A DNA stretch of 64,000 nucleotides from NCBI GenBank assembly GCA_963821815.1, contig CAWGFG010000006.1:3348001-3412000 (forward strand). The letters run 5' to 3'. The stretch comes from JASGTU01 sp963821815 (lineage in GTDB: Bacteria; Chloroflexota; Anaerolineae; Caldilineales; Caldilineaceae). Each line of letters begins with the position of its first letter. Within the stretch, counting starts at the first letter, position 1. This document shows, piece by piece, positions 35,964 through 45,705 of the stretch. The notes under the pieces were generated by a model. It had not been told where the DNA came from. It searched no databases and saw nothing but the letters and a program-made list of their open reading frames with translations. The translations under genes were made by a program, and so were the position numbers.

Positions 35964-36626
35964 CTACTGCAGATCGATCAAGTTTCGAACCAGTTCCAGC
36001 GTCTTCTCACCGATGCCGCTGACCTCCAGCAACTCGTCAACGGATGAATAAGGCTGTCCCGCCAGGATCGCTTGCGCTTTCGCCGGACCGATGCCGGGCA
36101 ATGACTCCAGTTCGGCTTGCGTGGCCGAGTTTAGGTGCACCCGTGCAGAGCCCGACACAGATATCTCCGCTGATCGTTCGCCGCCGGACACGCCTACGGG
36201 CGGCTCTGCCACCTGTTCATCGAGGGTCGGTACGTAGATCTGTGCTTCGTCGGCTACACGTTCGGCCTGATTGACGATATCCATGTCGGCGTCGTCGGTA
36301 AAACCGCCGGCGGCTTCCAACGCATCCACGACACGACCGTTTGCATCCAGTTCGTAGACGCCTGGAGCGACTACGGCGCCACTCACGTGCACCAGTATGG
36401 GTCCCGGAGTAGGTGCTGGAGTGGGTTCAGTGGTTGGGGCAGCGAGAACCGTTGGCGGCGCATGCACTTCGATGGGCGGCGGTTCCTGACGGCCGAGTAG
36501 CAGCCAGGCTCCTCCCACGACTGCCGCGCCAACCAAGCCTACAAACGCATGTGATTGCCAGGACCCGGTTCGCTCAGAAGGCGCAGCCGCGGTCTTCTGT
36601 GGCGGGACGGACGATGGGGACGCCAT
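35964..36626 (-). CDS. comEA: ComEA-like DNA receptor
   Basis: 220 aa: one membrane anchor at about 27-45 (AFVGLVGAAVVGGAWLLLG), then a Thr/Pro linker. SLBB domain at about 75-130 (VHVSGAVVAPGVYELDANGRVVDALEAAGGFT...AQIYVPT). C-terminal helix-hairpin-helix pair at about 160-220 (VHLNSATQAELESLPGIGPAKAQAILAG...LLEVSGIGEKTLELVRNLI). In competent bacteria this binds incoming double-stranded DNA outside the membrane. No comEC is visible in this window. Confidence 0.92.
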   Translation of the reverse strand: MASPSSVPPQKTAAAPSERTGSWQSHAFVGLVGAAVVGGAWLLLGRQEPPPIEVHAPPTVLAAPTTEPTPAPTPGPILVHVSGAVVAPGVYELDANGRVVDALEAAGGFTDDADMDIVNQAERVADEAQIYVPTLDEQVAEPPVGVSGGERSAEISVSGSARVHLNSATQAELESLPGIGPAKAQAILAGQPYSSVDELLEVSGIGEKTLELVRNLIDLQ

Positions 36627-36693
36627 CCCATTCTCCTCTACTCGTGTTTTGTCTTGCGGTGCTGGTTTATTCCATCAAAGGATACAACAAGTA

Positions 36694-36757
36694 AGGTCTT
36701 CCAGGAAGCGCGTTCAGCCCCGAAACCGCTCCGGACGCCGCACCTCCTGGAAGACCT
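36694..36757. repeat. 13-bp inverted repeat near the UroD-family gene end
   Basis: AGGTCTTCCAGGA (36694-36706) and TCCTGGAAGACCT (36745-36757) pair perfectly around 38 GC-rich bases. Lies between divergent comEA start and the end of the UroD gene. Either a terminator for the minus-strand importer operon or a small repeat element; layout resembles 24525-24592. Confidence 0.55.
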
Positions 36758-36787
36758 GTTATCAAACTTCCACTTGATTCAGAGCAG

Positions 36788-37789
36788 TTAGCCCGTTGCC
36801 ATGGACTTGACCGTCTCCAACACGGCGCGCACGTTCGCCTCCGGCGTATCGGTGGGAATGACGCAGCCAGGTCCGACCATCACGCGGCGTCCGTGCGTCT
36901 GCTCGATAGCATCGCGCGCCTGCGCGGCGACCTCTTCAGGCGTACCCTCGCTGATGGTGGTCTGGTCATTGATGCCGCCGACAACCAAGCCGCCGAACTT
37001 CTTCTGCGCCTCGGCCAACGACGGTTCCGTCAAGCGGTCGTGCCAGTTGATCATTTCCACCGGATAGGTCGCAGCCAGGTCGAACATGATGTCCTCGCCG
37101 TGGACATGCAGCAGGTTGAATCTGCAGTCGCCGCGAATCGCATCCAGGATGTACTTGTCATAATACACGCCGAACTCAGCGTATTCCGCCTCGTTCATGA
37201 TGCGATAGGTCGTGCACTGCGTCGCCAGGAAGAAACCATGCGCTCCCTCTTGTAGACATGCCCGTGAAAATTCGATGGTCACGTCGGCGATGATCTGCAG
37301 GCCTGCTTTTAGCTCCTGCGGATGAATGCGCATATCAGCGAAGGTCTTCTCACCAGCCAGTTTCACAGCCGTAGTCAGCGGGCTGAAGATAGTCTGCAGA
37401 ATCGGTACGCTGTTGTCCAGTTCCTTGGCTGCGATGCTGATGGCATCGACCTCTTGTCCTAACGCGCCGGCGCTGGGATTGAGCTTGGCTAGCTCCGGCC
37501 ATTCGTCTGTCTGGGTCAAGCCGAATTTGGAGACAAGGCGATTGCCGCGGTTGGTCGGTGCGTAGTAGGTTTCCGCCCCCCAGTCGTGGACGCCGTAGGT
37601 GCCCGTGGGCATGAATTTGACCATGTCGAAGTCATAGGTGCGTTGCCAATCGACCATTGCCTTGGCCAATCCCTCCGAAGTCAAGTCTGCCTGCGGCCAG
37701 TGTCGCCACAAACTGACGGGAACCTGGTCGACTTCCTCACCCTTGATCGCAGCCTGTACGCGCTCCCAGTGATTCATCTTTGGTGCCAT
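36788..37789 (-). CDS. uroporphyrinogen decarboxylase-family protein
   Basis: 333 aa from ATG 37789. MNHWERVQAAIKGEEVDQVPVSLWRHWPQ is the characteristic start of UroD-like enzymes, and the TIM-barrel continues through FNLLHVHGEDIMFDLAATYPVEMINWHDR and GRRVMVGPGCVIPTDTPEANVRAVLE. The His/Cys pattern (LHVHGE, GPGCVIP) is that of MtaA/MtbA-type methyltransferase relatives, which move methyl groups from corrinoids, not of HemE. Last gene of an operon with an oligopeptide-type importer, so it may process the imported compound. Confidence 0.85.
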   Translation of the reverse strand: MAPKMNHWERVQAAIKGEEVDQVPVSLWRHWPQADLTSEGLAKAMVDWQRTYDFDMVKFMPTGTYGVHDWGAETYYAPTNRGNRLVSKFGLTQTDEWPELAKLNPSAGALGQEVDAISIAAKELDNSVPILQTIFSPLTTAVKLAGEKTFADMRIHPQELKAGLQIIADVTIEFSRACLQEGAHGFFLATQCTTYRIMNEAEYAEFGVYYDKYILDAIRGDCRFNLLHVHGEDIMFDLAATYPVEMINWHDRLTEPSLAEAQKKFGGLVVGGINDQTTISEGTPEEVAAQARDAIEQTHGRRVMVGPGCVIPTDTPEANVRAVLETVKSMATG

Positions 37790-37890
37790 AATCTGTTGAA
37801 ATCCTTTTCTAGGAATTGTGCTTTGGTTCTGCTCGACTGATGGTAGACAGAGCAAATCAATCGAGCAGACTACAGTATGAGTACAGTTGT

Positions 37891-38808
37891 TTACATGATT
37901 GTCTTTTGCCGGCGCGGGTCCAGCACGTCGCGCAGTCCGTCACCCAGCAGATAAACGCCGAGCACCAGCATCATGATAGCCAGACCGGGGAACAAAGGAT
38001 ACCACGGCGCGTGGGTCATAAAGCCGCGCCCGATACTCAGCATGGAGCCCCAGGACGCGTCGGGCAGCGGTACGCCCAGCCCCAAAAAGCTGAGCGACGC
38101 TTCCAGCAACACGGCCGCAGCGAAGGAGACAGTGACCTGCACGATGATGGTAGCCATCGCGTTGGGCATGATGGTGCGAAAGAGAATGCGACTGGAGCCG
38201 GAGCCGATGGCGAGCGCGGCATCCACATAGTCTTTGTTCTTCTCAGCCAACACATTGGCGCGCGCCAGGCGCGCGAAGATGGGTACATTAACGATGGCAA
38301 CGGCCAACATGGCGTTGAAAATGCCCGCGCCCAACACAGCCATAATGACTATGGCTAATAGGATGGCAGGGAAGGCGAGCAGCGCATCAAAAAAGCGCAT
38401 GGTCACGGTGTCAAACCAGCCGGTCTCATAGCCAGCCACCAGCCCAATGACCGTACCTGTCACGGCTGCCATGGCGATGGAGATGGCGCCAACCAGAAAC
38501 GCCACCCGCGTACCGTAAATAATGCGGCTCAGAATATCACGCCCGAATTCGTCGGTCCCCATCAGATAGGTGATTGACGGTGGAGACAACTTGTCGACTG
38601 TGTGCATCTCTAGCGGCGGGTACGGAGCAAGCATGGGGGCGAAAACAGCAACGAGCAACAGAATCAACGTGATGGATAAGCCAATCATACCCGAACGATG
38701 ATGACGAAACGCGCGAATGGCGGAGGAGGTGAGGCTGTCGTGCCGGCGTTGCACGCTGTCGTGCTCTATGTTTCGTGTGTGATTAATGCTGAGGTCAGTT
38801 GCTGACAT
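37891..38808 (-). CDS. peptide/nickel-type ABC importer permease (DppC-like)
   Basis: 305 aa from ATG 38808, 13 bp after the partner permease. Six helices with the DppC N-terminal segment (FRHHRSGMIGLSITLILLLVAVFAPMLAPYPP) and GTDEFGRDILSRIIYGTRVAFLVG. The EAA-loop is YVDAALAIGSGSSRILFRTIMPNAMATIIV. Pairs with the DppB-like permease to form the channel of the importer. The ATPase genes (DppD, DppF) are not in this operon. Confidence 0.93.
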   Translation of the reverse strand: MSATDLSINHTRNIEHDSVQRRHDSLTSSAIRAFRHHRSGMIGLSITLILLLVAVFAPMLAPYPPLEMHTVDKLSPPSITYLMGTDEFGRDILSRIIYGTRVAFLVGAISIAMAAVTGTVIGLVAGYETGWFDTVTMRFFDALLAFPAILLAIVIMAVLGAGIFNAMLAVAIVNVPIFARLARANVLAEKNKDYVDAALAIGSGSSRILFRTIMPNAMATIIVQVTVSFAAAVLLEASLSFLGLGVPLPDASWGSMLSIGRGFMTHAPWYPLFPGLAIMMLVLGVYLLGDGLRDVLDPRRQKTIM

Positions 38809-38821
38809 AATTTCTCGACTG

Positions 38822-39772
38822 CTACTTGGTGTCATATCGAATGCGAGGATCGAGCCAGCCATAGGTCAGATCAGCCAGCAGGTTGACCATAAGGAAGGCA
38901 AGCACAATGAATAGTACGTTTGCCTGAAGGATAGAGTAATCACGGTTGTTGATAGCCTGGATGGTCAAGCGACCAATGCCCGGCCACGCGTAGATGGTTT
39001 CGACGATAATGGCGCCGCTCAACAGGTCGCCCAGTTGCAGGCCGAGAATCGTGACTACGGGAATGAGTGCATTCGGCACAGAGTGTTTCGTCACGACTAC
39101 CGTAGCCGCAAGTCCCTTGGAGCGGGCGGTGCGAACATAGTCCTGGTCCAGCACTTCCAACAGCGAGGAGCGTAGATAGCGCATGAGCTTGGCTGCGACG
39201 CCGATGCCAAGTGTCAATGCCGGCAGGATGAGCGACTTCATGTGCAACACGGGGTCTTCCAGAAAGCTGGGTCTGCCGGATGGCGGCAGCATCTTCAACT
39301 GCACGCTGAATATGAGGATAAACAGGATCAGCAACACAAAACCCGGCACCGCAAATGACAGTGCCGAGAACGCGGTACAGAGGAGATCGAAGACGGAACC
39401 GGGACGCAGCGCAGCCAGAATGCCCAGAGGGAATGCGATGAGTACGCCGATGATGGCAGCCGCCAGCGCCAACTCCAATGTAGCCGGAATGCGCTGTAGC
39501 ATGAGTTTGCCGACGGGATAACCGTTGATGAATGATTCGCCCAGGTCGCCAGACAGGATGTCACCCATCCAAATGAGATACTGCTGATAGAGCGGTTTGT
39601 CCAGGCCCATCTTGATCCTTAACGCGGCAACTTGAGCCTCGTCGGCGCTGGGACCGGCGATGTTCTCGGCAGGGCTGCCGGGGATCAGGTGGATAATTGA
39701 GAAAACGGCGATGGATACCAGAAGCATCACTGGAATCATTTGCCATAGCCGTCGTAATGCGTATTGACCCAA
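38822..39772 (-). CDS. peptide/nickel-type ABC importer permease (DppB-like)
   Basis: 316 aa with a TTG start at 39772 and AGG upstream. GQYALRRLWQMIPVMLLVSIAVFSIIHLIPGSPAE is the DppB N-terminus. The EAA-loop is YVRTARSKGLAATVVVTKHSVPNALIPVVTILG and the family end YAWPGIGRLTIQAINNRDYSILQANVLFI is present. Second gene after the binding protein (gap 226 bp). Confidence 0.93.
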   Translation of the reverse strand: MGQYALRRLWQMIPVMLLVSIAVFSIIHLIPGSPAENIAGPSADEAQVAALRIKMGLDKPLYQQYLIWMGDILSGDLGESFINGYPVGKLMLQRIPATLELALAAAIIGVLIAFPLGILAALRPGSVFDLLCTAFSALSFAVPGFVLLILFILIFSVQLKMLPPSGRPSFLEDPVLHMKSLILPALTLGIGVAAKLMRYLRSSLLEVLDQDYVRTARSKGLAATVVVTKHSVPNALIPVVTILGLQLGDLLSGAIIVETIYAWPGIGRLTIQAINNRDYSILQANVLFIVLAFLMVNLLADLTYGWLDPRIRYDTK

Positions 39773-39998
39773 TGGTTCTACCTTTTCCTAGTGAGATGAA
39801 CTGTCTTGGCGTCAGCTATTCACTTGTCGGGGGTATCGATGCCGATGATGTGTAGCAAACCTGAGTGGGCGAGAACGGTGGACCCGCCCACTAGGAATCT
39901 TACAGGGTCTCATTGTTGACGAATTCAGAATCTCACAAACTGATCTGCATGCGTCCAGGTTGAGATTCAGCTCTTTCTATATCCGTGCGAAAACACGA

Positions 39999-41561
39999 CT
40001 ACTCTGAAATAGTAATGTCCTGTGGCCAAATGAAACCATCGTAGTCGACGCGGAATCCGTCGACCTTATCCGTATGCGCATAGACTTCCTGTCGCCATGC
40101 AGTCGGAATCGTCCAACCCTGCTCCAGTAAGATCTCGATCGCTCGATGGTATAGCTCTTTGCGCTTGTCCTGGTCGATCTCACGTCGTGCTTCGAGGATG
40201 ACTTGCTCGTATTCTGGGAACCAGGTGGTGTTCTCTGTATACCCGAAGAAGGTGCGATACGGTCGGCAGCAAGCGGCGGCTTCGAACAGGCCGCTAGGAT
40301 CGATGGTCGTGTCACCGGTGGCGTGGGAAACAATCTGGAAGTCGGAATCGAACAGAAGAGGCCAGTACTGTGGCAACTCTGTGGGCAGTAGTTCCATGTC
40401 GATGCCAATTGCGGCTAAGTCCTGTTGGTAGACCTGCGCTTGCTGCAGGTGCTCGTCACTGGTCCCTCGAATCAGCATCTGTGCAGAGAATCCATCTGGG
40501 TAACCAGCTTCTGCCAGAAGCTCCTTCGCCTTTTCGGGATCATACGTATAGTAGTCCTTCAGGTCTTCGGGATATGCCCAAGAGGTCGGCGCGTAGGGCA
40601 CCACGATTGTGTCGGACTCGCCATAGAAAACTGTGTCGACTAACTTCTGGCGATCCAACGCATAGTTCATGGCCTGGCGCACCTTAACGTTGTCAAACGG
40701 CGGCGCCTGTACGTTCATAATGAACGCCCAGAAGGAGAAGCCCGGTGGCACCTGACCGACGACCATGCCTTCCTGCTCTTCCAAACCCTTCTTTTCGATG
40801 AGCGGCACACCCATGAGCGCATCAATGGAACCGGTTTCCAGATTGATTAGTTGCGACTGAGCATCCTCCAGCGGCTTGATGACGATTTCATCAATTTTGG
40901 GTTCGCCTTCTCGCCAGTAATTCTCGTTCGCCACCGCCGTCATATGATCGCCGGGCACCCACTCCTGAAATACGAACGGACCTGTACCGACAGGCACAGT
41001 TTCAATGGTATCAGCAGCTTCCTGCGGATAGATGAACAGACGTGCAATCCCGTCCAAAATGGAGGCGGTCGGTTCGCTGTAGTTGATCTCGACCGTGTAG
41101 TCGTCAATGGCAGTGGCGCCGGTTGCTGTGGTAAACCGATCGGACAGCGAGTGTCCAGCTTCGGCGTCCATCGCATGCTCAACCGACCAGACAACATCGT
41201 CGGCTGTCATTTCACGGCCGTTGTGGAACAGTACGCCTTCATGCAGGTGGAGCGTGACCTTCATCTTGTCATCGCTCATTTCCCACGAGTCGGCCAACCA
41301 AGGCTCAAATTCGCCACTGTCACTGATACGGATAGGGGGTTCGAAGAAAATCGGCTTGAAATATCTTGAGCTAAGGTCGAAATATGGATCGAATGTCACG
41401 AAATCAGGACCTAACGACATCGTAAGCGTGCCCCCCTCAGCGGGAGCAGCTCCCTCTCCTTCGCCGGAAGGCGCCGCCGGGCTAGCCGGAGCGGCACAGG
41501 CCGAGAAGATGAGGCCCAACAATACCATGAGGGAAAGCAACAACGTACGCTTTGTCTGCAT
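39999..41561 (-). CDS. ABC importer substrate-binding lipoprotein (SBP family 5)
   Basis: 520 aa from ATG 41561, with GGAG seven bases upstream. Lipobox LIFSAC at residue about 21, then a Pro/Ala/Glu linker. Family-5 features: DPYFDLSSRYFKPIFFEPPI, VTLHLHEGVLFHNGREMTADDVVWSVEHAMD, and MNYALDRQKLVDTVFYGESDTI. Binds oligopeptides, opines, nickel chelates or glycosides outside the cell. The operon partner is a UroD-family enzyme, so the ligand need not be a peptide. First gene of the operon; a promoter is seen at 41674-41703. Confidence 0.93.
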   Translation of the reverse strand: MQTKRTLLLSLMVLLGLIFSACAAPASPAAPSGEGEGAAPAEGGTLTMSLGPDFVTFDPYFDLSSRYFKPIFFEPPIRISDSGEFEPWLADSWEMSDDKMKVTLHLHEGVLFHNGREMTADDVVWSVEHAMDAEAGHSLSDRFTTATGATAIDDYTVEINYSEPTASILDGIARLFIYPQEAADTIETVPVGTGPFVFQEWVPGDHMTAVANENYWREGEPKIDEIVIKPLEDAQSQLINLETGSIDALMGVPLIEKKGLEEQEGMVVGQVPPGFSFWAFIMNVQAPPFDNVKVRQAMNYALDRQKLVDTVFYGESDTIVVPYAPTSWAYPEDLKDYYTYDPEKAKELLAEAGYPDGFSAQMLIRGTSDEHLQQAQVYQQDLAAIGIDMELLPTELPQYWPLLFDSDFQIVSHATGDTTIDPSGLFEAAACCRPYRTFFGYTENTTWFPEYEQVILEARREIDQDKRKELYHRAIEILLEQGWTIPTAWRQEVYAHTDKVDGFRVDYDGFIWPQDITISE

Positions 41562-41673
41562 AGATATACTCCTTAGATATATGCCACGAATGTAAAGCAA
41601 CTTGAACGGTGCAGACCATCAAGGTCTTTGAGCGTCGAGACAGGTTGTCCAGACAGTAGGTCATCGAGTGCGT

Positions 41674-41703
41674 ATTGTAAACGACGGCTAATCATTGGAT
41701 CAA
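41674..41703 (-). promoter_or_regulatory. promoter of the importer operon
   Basis: Minus strand TTGATC (41698-41703), 18-bp spacer, TACAAT (41674-41679), about 110 bases before the binding-protein start. The rest of 41562-42000 holds no gene. Confidence 0.45.
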
Positions 41704-42000
41704 GTAGGCTAAAAGTGGCTTACTACACGAAATATGCGGGTATAGTGGCCGGTTGTTACACTGGTTTGACTATCTTGTATCCATTGGTACATTATTTACT
41801 GCCTAAAATGTTCATACTGTAGGGTACACACAGAGAGCCGATACTACTCATCATGGCAATAGTTCGACAGATCAATGAAAAACGAGCAGATCCGCATACG
41901 AATAATCACGTTCCAGCGCCCGATTTTTGCGCAGTGCATATTGCAGTCCACTAGGCACGATTCACACAGAAGAGGTACTGGATGCCGAGGAGAGAAACCA

Positions 42001-42864
42001 ATGAGTGAACAGAATAAGAGCGGAAAGAGTCGACGGGACGACGTCCTGGTTAGCACGGAATGGGTAGCGAACCATTTGGATGATCCATCCATACGGTTGG
42101 TGGAAAGCAACGAGGATGTGCTTCTGTATGCCACCGGACACATCCCCGGTGCGGTCAATATCGACTGGCATACGGATTTGAACGATCAGGTCGTGCGCGA
42201 TTACATCGGTCCGGACGCCTTCGCCAAGCTGTGCAGCCGCAACGGCATTTCACCCGACACAACTGTGATCTTCTACGGAGACAAGTCCAACTGGTGGGCG
42301 ACCTATGCCTTCTGGGTATTCCAGCTTTTTGGCCACACCAACGCCAAAGTAATGGACGGCGGTCGAGGCAAATGGGTGGCGGAAGGGCGCGAGATGACGC
42401 GCGAGACGCCCAGCTATGAGGCGACCGACTACCCGCTGCCGACGCGTGACGACGCACCGATTCGAGCCTTCCGCGATCAAGTGCTGGCGCATCAGGCTGC
42501 GGGCCTGCCGCTGGTGGATGTGCGCAGCCCGGGCGAGTATTCCGGCGAGCTTCTACATATGCCCGACTACCCGCAGGAAGGCGCGCTGCGCGGCGGTCAC
42601 ATCCCCGGCGCAAGCAATATTCCTTGGGCGCGAGCGACCAATGAGGATGGTACATTTAAGAGTGCTGAGGAGCTGCGTAAAATCTACTTGGACGAGCAGG
42701 GACTGGACCCCGAGCAATCAACCATCACATACTGCCGAATCGGCGAGCGCAGCAGCCATACCTGGTTCGTGCTAGACTATCTACTCGGGTTCAACGACGT
42801 GCGCAATTATGACGGTTCGTGGACGGAGTGGGGCAACTCGGTTGGCGTGCCTGTAGAGAAGTAG
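42001..42864 (+). CDS. two-domain sulfurtransferase (thiosulfate/3-mercaptopyruvate type)
   Basis: 287 aa from ATG 42001 with GAGGAG upstream; the open frame from 41875 lacks family sequence. N-terminal rhodanese domain (VSTEWVANHLDDPSIRLVE..., ATGHIPGAVNIDWHTDLND) is inactive-type. The C-terminal domain carries the catalytic Cys in ITYCRIGERSSHTWFVL, matching the CRxGxRx loop of thiosulfate:cyanide sulfurtransferases rather than the CGSGVTA loop of mercaptopyruvate enzymes. Transfers sulfane sulfur in the cytosol. Monocistronic with its own terminator. Confidence 0.93.
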   Translation: MSEQNKSGKSRRDDVLVSTEWVANHLDDPSIRLVESNEDVLLYATGHIPGAVNIDWHTDLNDQVVRDYIGPDAFAKLCSRNGISPDTTVIFYGDKSNWWATYAFWVFQLFGHTNAKVMDGGRGKWVAEGREMTRETPSYEATDYPLPTRDDAPIRAFRDQVLAHQAAGLPLVDVRSPGEYSGELLHMPDYPQEGALRGGHIPGASNIPWARATNEDGTFKSAEELRKIYLDEQGLDPEQSTITYCRIGERSSHTWFVLDYLLGFNDVRNYDGSWTEWGNSVGVPVEK

Positions 42865-42888
42865 CATGCAGTGGAGGGATGGAAATGG

Positions 42889-42920
42889 GGCGGCACTCTG
42901 ATGAGTGTCGCCTTTGTCGT
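42889..42920 (+). terminator. rho-independent terminator of the sulfurtransferase gene
   Basis: GGCGGCACTC (42889-42898) pairs with GAGTGTCGCC (42903-42912), one G-U pair and a TGAT loop, followed by TTTGTCGT. Placed 25 bp after the stop codon. Confidence 0.75.
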
Positions 42921-43104
42921 TCTCAAGGGGATCCTCAAGACTGTGCGCGTCTCTGACGCGGGAACTCACTTCTGGTGGGTTCACAGGAAAACTATATCGG
43001 AAACATGCTTCGAGGCGTATAATGCTATGATAATTCTTGGGTAGTCAGCTGCAATTCATGATAGTTCCGTACAACCATGGCGTGATGCTAGGTGATTCGA
43101 GCGA

Positions 43105-44706
43105 ATGCTGCTGCCCTTTCGTCGGGAAGATATACTAATATGGAAGTGTTTGTTATTGTCTAAAGTAACCAAGAACATTATCTACAACGTTCTCGGTCAG
43201 ATCGCGACCGTTTTGCTGGGGTTTGTGGCAACGCGCCAAATTTACAGCTTGTTGCCGGCGGACGTACTCGGTTTGTACTACTTCTCTTTTGCGCTCAACC
43301 TAGTTCTGACACAATCTCTACTGGGCGGCATCGGCGCCCTGATCATCCGAGAAGTCGCCAATGGTCGAGTCAGCGATCCTGCCTATGTGAAACGAATATC
43401 ACAGACGACGACGCTGCTTTTCTGGGCATTCTACATTGTGATAGTCGTTGTCGTCTTCGCCATCACGCCCTGGCTAGTCAACAACTGGATCCAACTAACC
43501 GAGATTGATCCAGCAACCGCCATCTTGACGTTGCGCATCTTGCTTTTCGGCATCCTCTCGGCTGTGCTGACGACGCTCTATCGCTGCCTGCTGCGCGGTG
43601 TGGAGGACATGGCGTTTACCAACTTGACGCTGGTGATCGCCACGGTCGTACGGCAAGTAGGCATCGTGGTCTTCCTGCACGTCGGCGCAGGCATTCTGCT
43701 CACGGCAGCATGGATTTCAATTTCGTTCTGGATGATACCCGTAGCGCTATTTGTTCGCAGCAAATACTTCTTCACCTGGGCGGAGTTAGTGCAGCCAAGT
43801 TGGCATATTGACGTTGTCCGGCGCAACTTGAACGATGCAGCGAAGCTTGGCGCTAGCACAGTATTGGACATGGTACAATACCAGGCTGACAAGATCATCA
43901 TCAGCGCGCTCATGCCCATCTCCATGCTGGGCATGTACTCCTTCGTTTACAGCTTTGTGACGCGTGCGGGCAGCTTTCGCGCCGCCGTCGGCTCAGCGGC
44001 TTTGCCCGCCATGTCACGCATTCACGCGGCTAATCGAAATGCTGGCGTCCTACGTCTTTACGACAAGCTCGAGACGCTTATGGCGTACGGTACATTGCCG
44101 TTATTTGCCCTGCTGGCCTTCGCCATGTATCCCATTACGTCGTTCGTGTTCTCGCCCAGTGATGCACAGCATCTGCTTCTGCCGGGCATTCTGCTGGTTA
44201 TTGGCGTCTATTTGCTTGGGGTCAGTTCTCCGGCGAGAGAATTGTCCGTAGCCACTGGTTACCCAGGTTTGATTACGAGCACAAGTTTGCTGTCGGTCGT
44301 CATCTCCGTTCCCGCAGCGGTCGTGCTCATCCGTGCCATGGGTCTCGAAGGCGCGGGCTACGCAAGTCTAATTATGGGCATCGTCTTTGCCTTGTATTTT
44401 GTGCCTCAAGTCTATACGAAATGTATGGGACGACCCGTACGCACCTGGTTCGCTTTTCTTGGCCGCATACTACTGCTGATCACGTTGACTTATGGCGCGG
44501 CTGGTCTTTTGATTGTGCAGGAGGGTCTCTTCTCTATCGGAGCGCTGGCTGTCGGATATACGATTGCTTCTATTGGATTTATGGTCGGTTCATACTTTCT
44601 AGTTGAGCGCGAAATTATCGAAGATCTCATTACCTCGTTTCGCCGCTTACTCAGCAGGTTGAGACGCAGTACTGATCCAACGGCTTCCAGTGGAGACGTA
44701 ACCTGA
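43105..44706 (+). CDS. polysaccharide flippase (Wzx-like, MOP superfamily)
   Basis: 533 aa from ATG 43105; a TTG at 43156, just before KVTKNIIYNVLGQIATVLLGFVATRQIY, is a reasonable alternative start. About 14 hydrophobic helices in the pattern of O-antigen/teichoic acid flippases, e.g. LGASTVLDMVQYQADKIIISALMPISMLGMYSFVYSF (the conserved D.I.. helix). Moves lipid-linked glycans across the membrane. It stands alone, with no glycosyltransferase cluster around it; ends with a basic cytoplasmic tail. Confidence 0.88.
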   Translation: MLLPFRREDILIWKCLLLSKVTKNIIYNVLGQIATVLLGFVATRQIYSLLPADVLGLYYFSFALNLVLTQSLLGGIGALIIREVANGRVSDPAYVKRISQTTTLLFWAFYIVIVVVVFAITPWLVNNWIQLTEIDPATAILTLRILLFGILSAVLTTLYRCLLRGVEDMAFTNLTLVIATVVRQVGIVVFLHVGAGILLTAAWISISFWMIPVALFVRSKYFFTWAELVQPSWHIDVVRRNLNDAAKLGASTVLDMVQYQADKIIISALMPISMLGMYSFVYSFVTRAGSFRAAVGSAALPAMSRIHAANRNAGVLRLYDKLETLMAYGTLPLFALLAFAMYPITSFVFSPSDAQHLLLPGILLVIGVYLLGVSSPARELSVATGYPGLITSTSLLSVVISVPAAVVLIRAMGLEGAGYASLIMGIVFALYFVPQVYTKCMGRPVRTWFAFLGRILLLITLTYGAAGLLIVQEGLFSIGALAVGYTIASIGFMVGSYFLVEREIIEDLITSFRRLLSRLRRSTDPTASSGDVT

Positions 44707-45114
44707 TGGGGGCCGCTCTGGCATAAACTTCCGGAAGCTTTGTGAGTTTGCTTCGAAAGCTATCATCGATCGGGATAAATCTCCTCTCAGGCCAGTGAAC
44801 AAATCAACAACACCGCCGTTCGTTGGGAAGATATGTGCAATTGGCATATCTGATTCTTTCCTGACCATCCAAAGTCAGTCTCTGCTGACTCGATGAGGCG
44901 TACTCCATCATACATCGCCGCAGCAAGAATGTTCAAAGACGCCGACCTGAGGCGTAGCCATCACTCGAGGAAGAAGGGAGAGCAAGATGCCGAAAATGCA
45001 CTTGCCTTCCTGGCTCAGTACTGCAACCAGTGACATTGTGCACGCCTTCTCGCTGTCGAACATCGGCGGTACACTATACACATATACACAACCATCCACC
45101 ATGCGGGAGAATTC
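44707..45114. other. intergenic region, no gene recognised
   Basis: No supported coding frame or RNA motif on either strand. A weak TACACT/TATACA promoter-like stretch at about 45069-45085 precedes the GTG start at 45115. Confidence 0.4.
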
Positions 45115-45705
45115 GTGTCTGCAGAACAAAGCCAGCCTTCAGTCCCTAATCTGCACATAGCGCTGCCAGACAAACTGACATCCGGCATCGTCGTGCTTCG
45201 CACAGTCGTAGACGGCGCGAGCGCGATTGCCACCAACGTACCGCCTTTGCGCCATGCGTCACAGAGCGGCTTCGACTTCGGCAATGATGGAGCGGGCGCG
45301 GCCGATTTGTCGCTTGCCTGCACCCACGCCATTCTGTCGCGCATGGACTACGTGGGACCCGTACAACCTCTGCGAGACGGCAGCCGCGTCTATCGGCTGG
45401 CGCTTGAACTGTATGAACCGTTTTGTGCGGAGTTTATTGAGCCGGCATGCGATGACGAGCTGCGCATCCCATGGAGTCGCACACTGGGTTGGATGCGGCG
45501 TACGTTATTGCGCCAACTACGCGCGCGGGGGTTGACGCAGCAGACACTGCTATCCGATCTGCAAGAGATAACCATTGCCTTACCGAATCCGTTACCAAAA
45601 ACTGAAACAGACCAGGACGCGCTCAATCATCAACTGCGAAGGGAGTTAGCCAAGTTGACCGGCGACGCCAGCATACTCAGCCAGTTCCTGGGGATGATCG
45701 GCTGA
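45115..45705 (+). CDS. conserved hypothetical protein upstream of the mannosyltransferase homologue
   Basis: 196 aa with a GTG start at 45115 and GGGAG upstream. The N-terminal half contains FDFGNDGAGAADLSLACTHAIL, reminiscent of the GYGGSGPADLALxIL motif of DUF6166-type phage and plasmid proteins. This is a weak match. C-terminal half is helical and basic (LGWMRRTLLRQLRARGLTQQTLLSDLQEI). Its TGA overlaps the next ATG (TGATG), so it is translationally coupled to the glycosyltransferase. Function unknown. Confidence 0.7.
   Translation: MSAEQSQPSVPNLHIALPDKLTSGIVVLRTVVDGASAIATNVPPLRHASQSGFDFGNDGAGAADLSLACTHAILSRMDYVGPVQPLRDGSRVYRLALELYEPFCAEFIEPACDDELRIPWSRTLGWMRRTLLRQLRARGLTQQTLLSDLQEITIALPNPLPKTETDQDALNHQLRRELAKLTGDASILSQFLGMIG

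Noticed and set aside
44908..45129. 73-codon minus-strand frame in the 44707-45114 gap
   Set aside because: Cys-rich random composition, no ribosome site, and it runs into the promoter area of the next gene.
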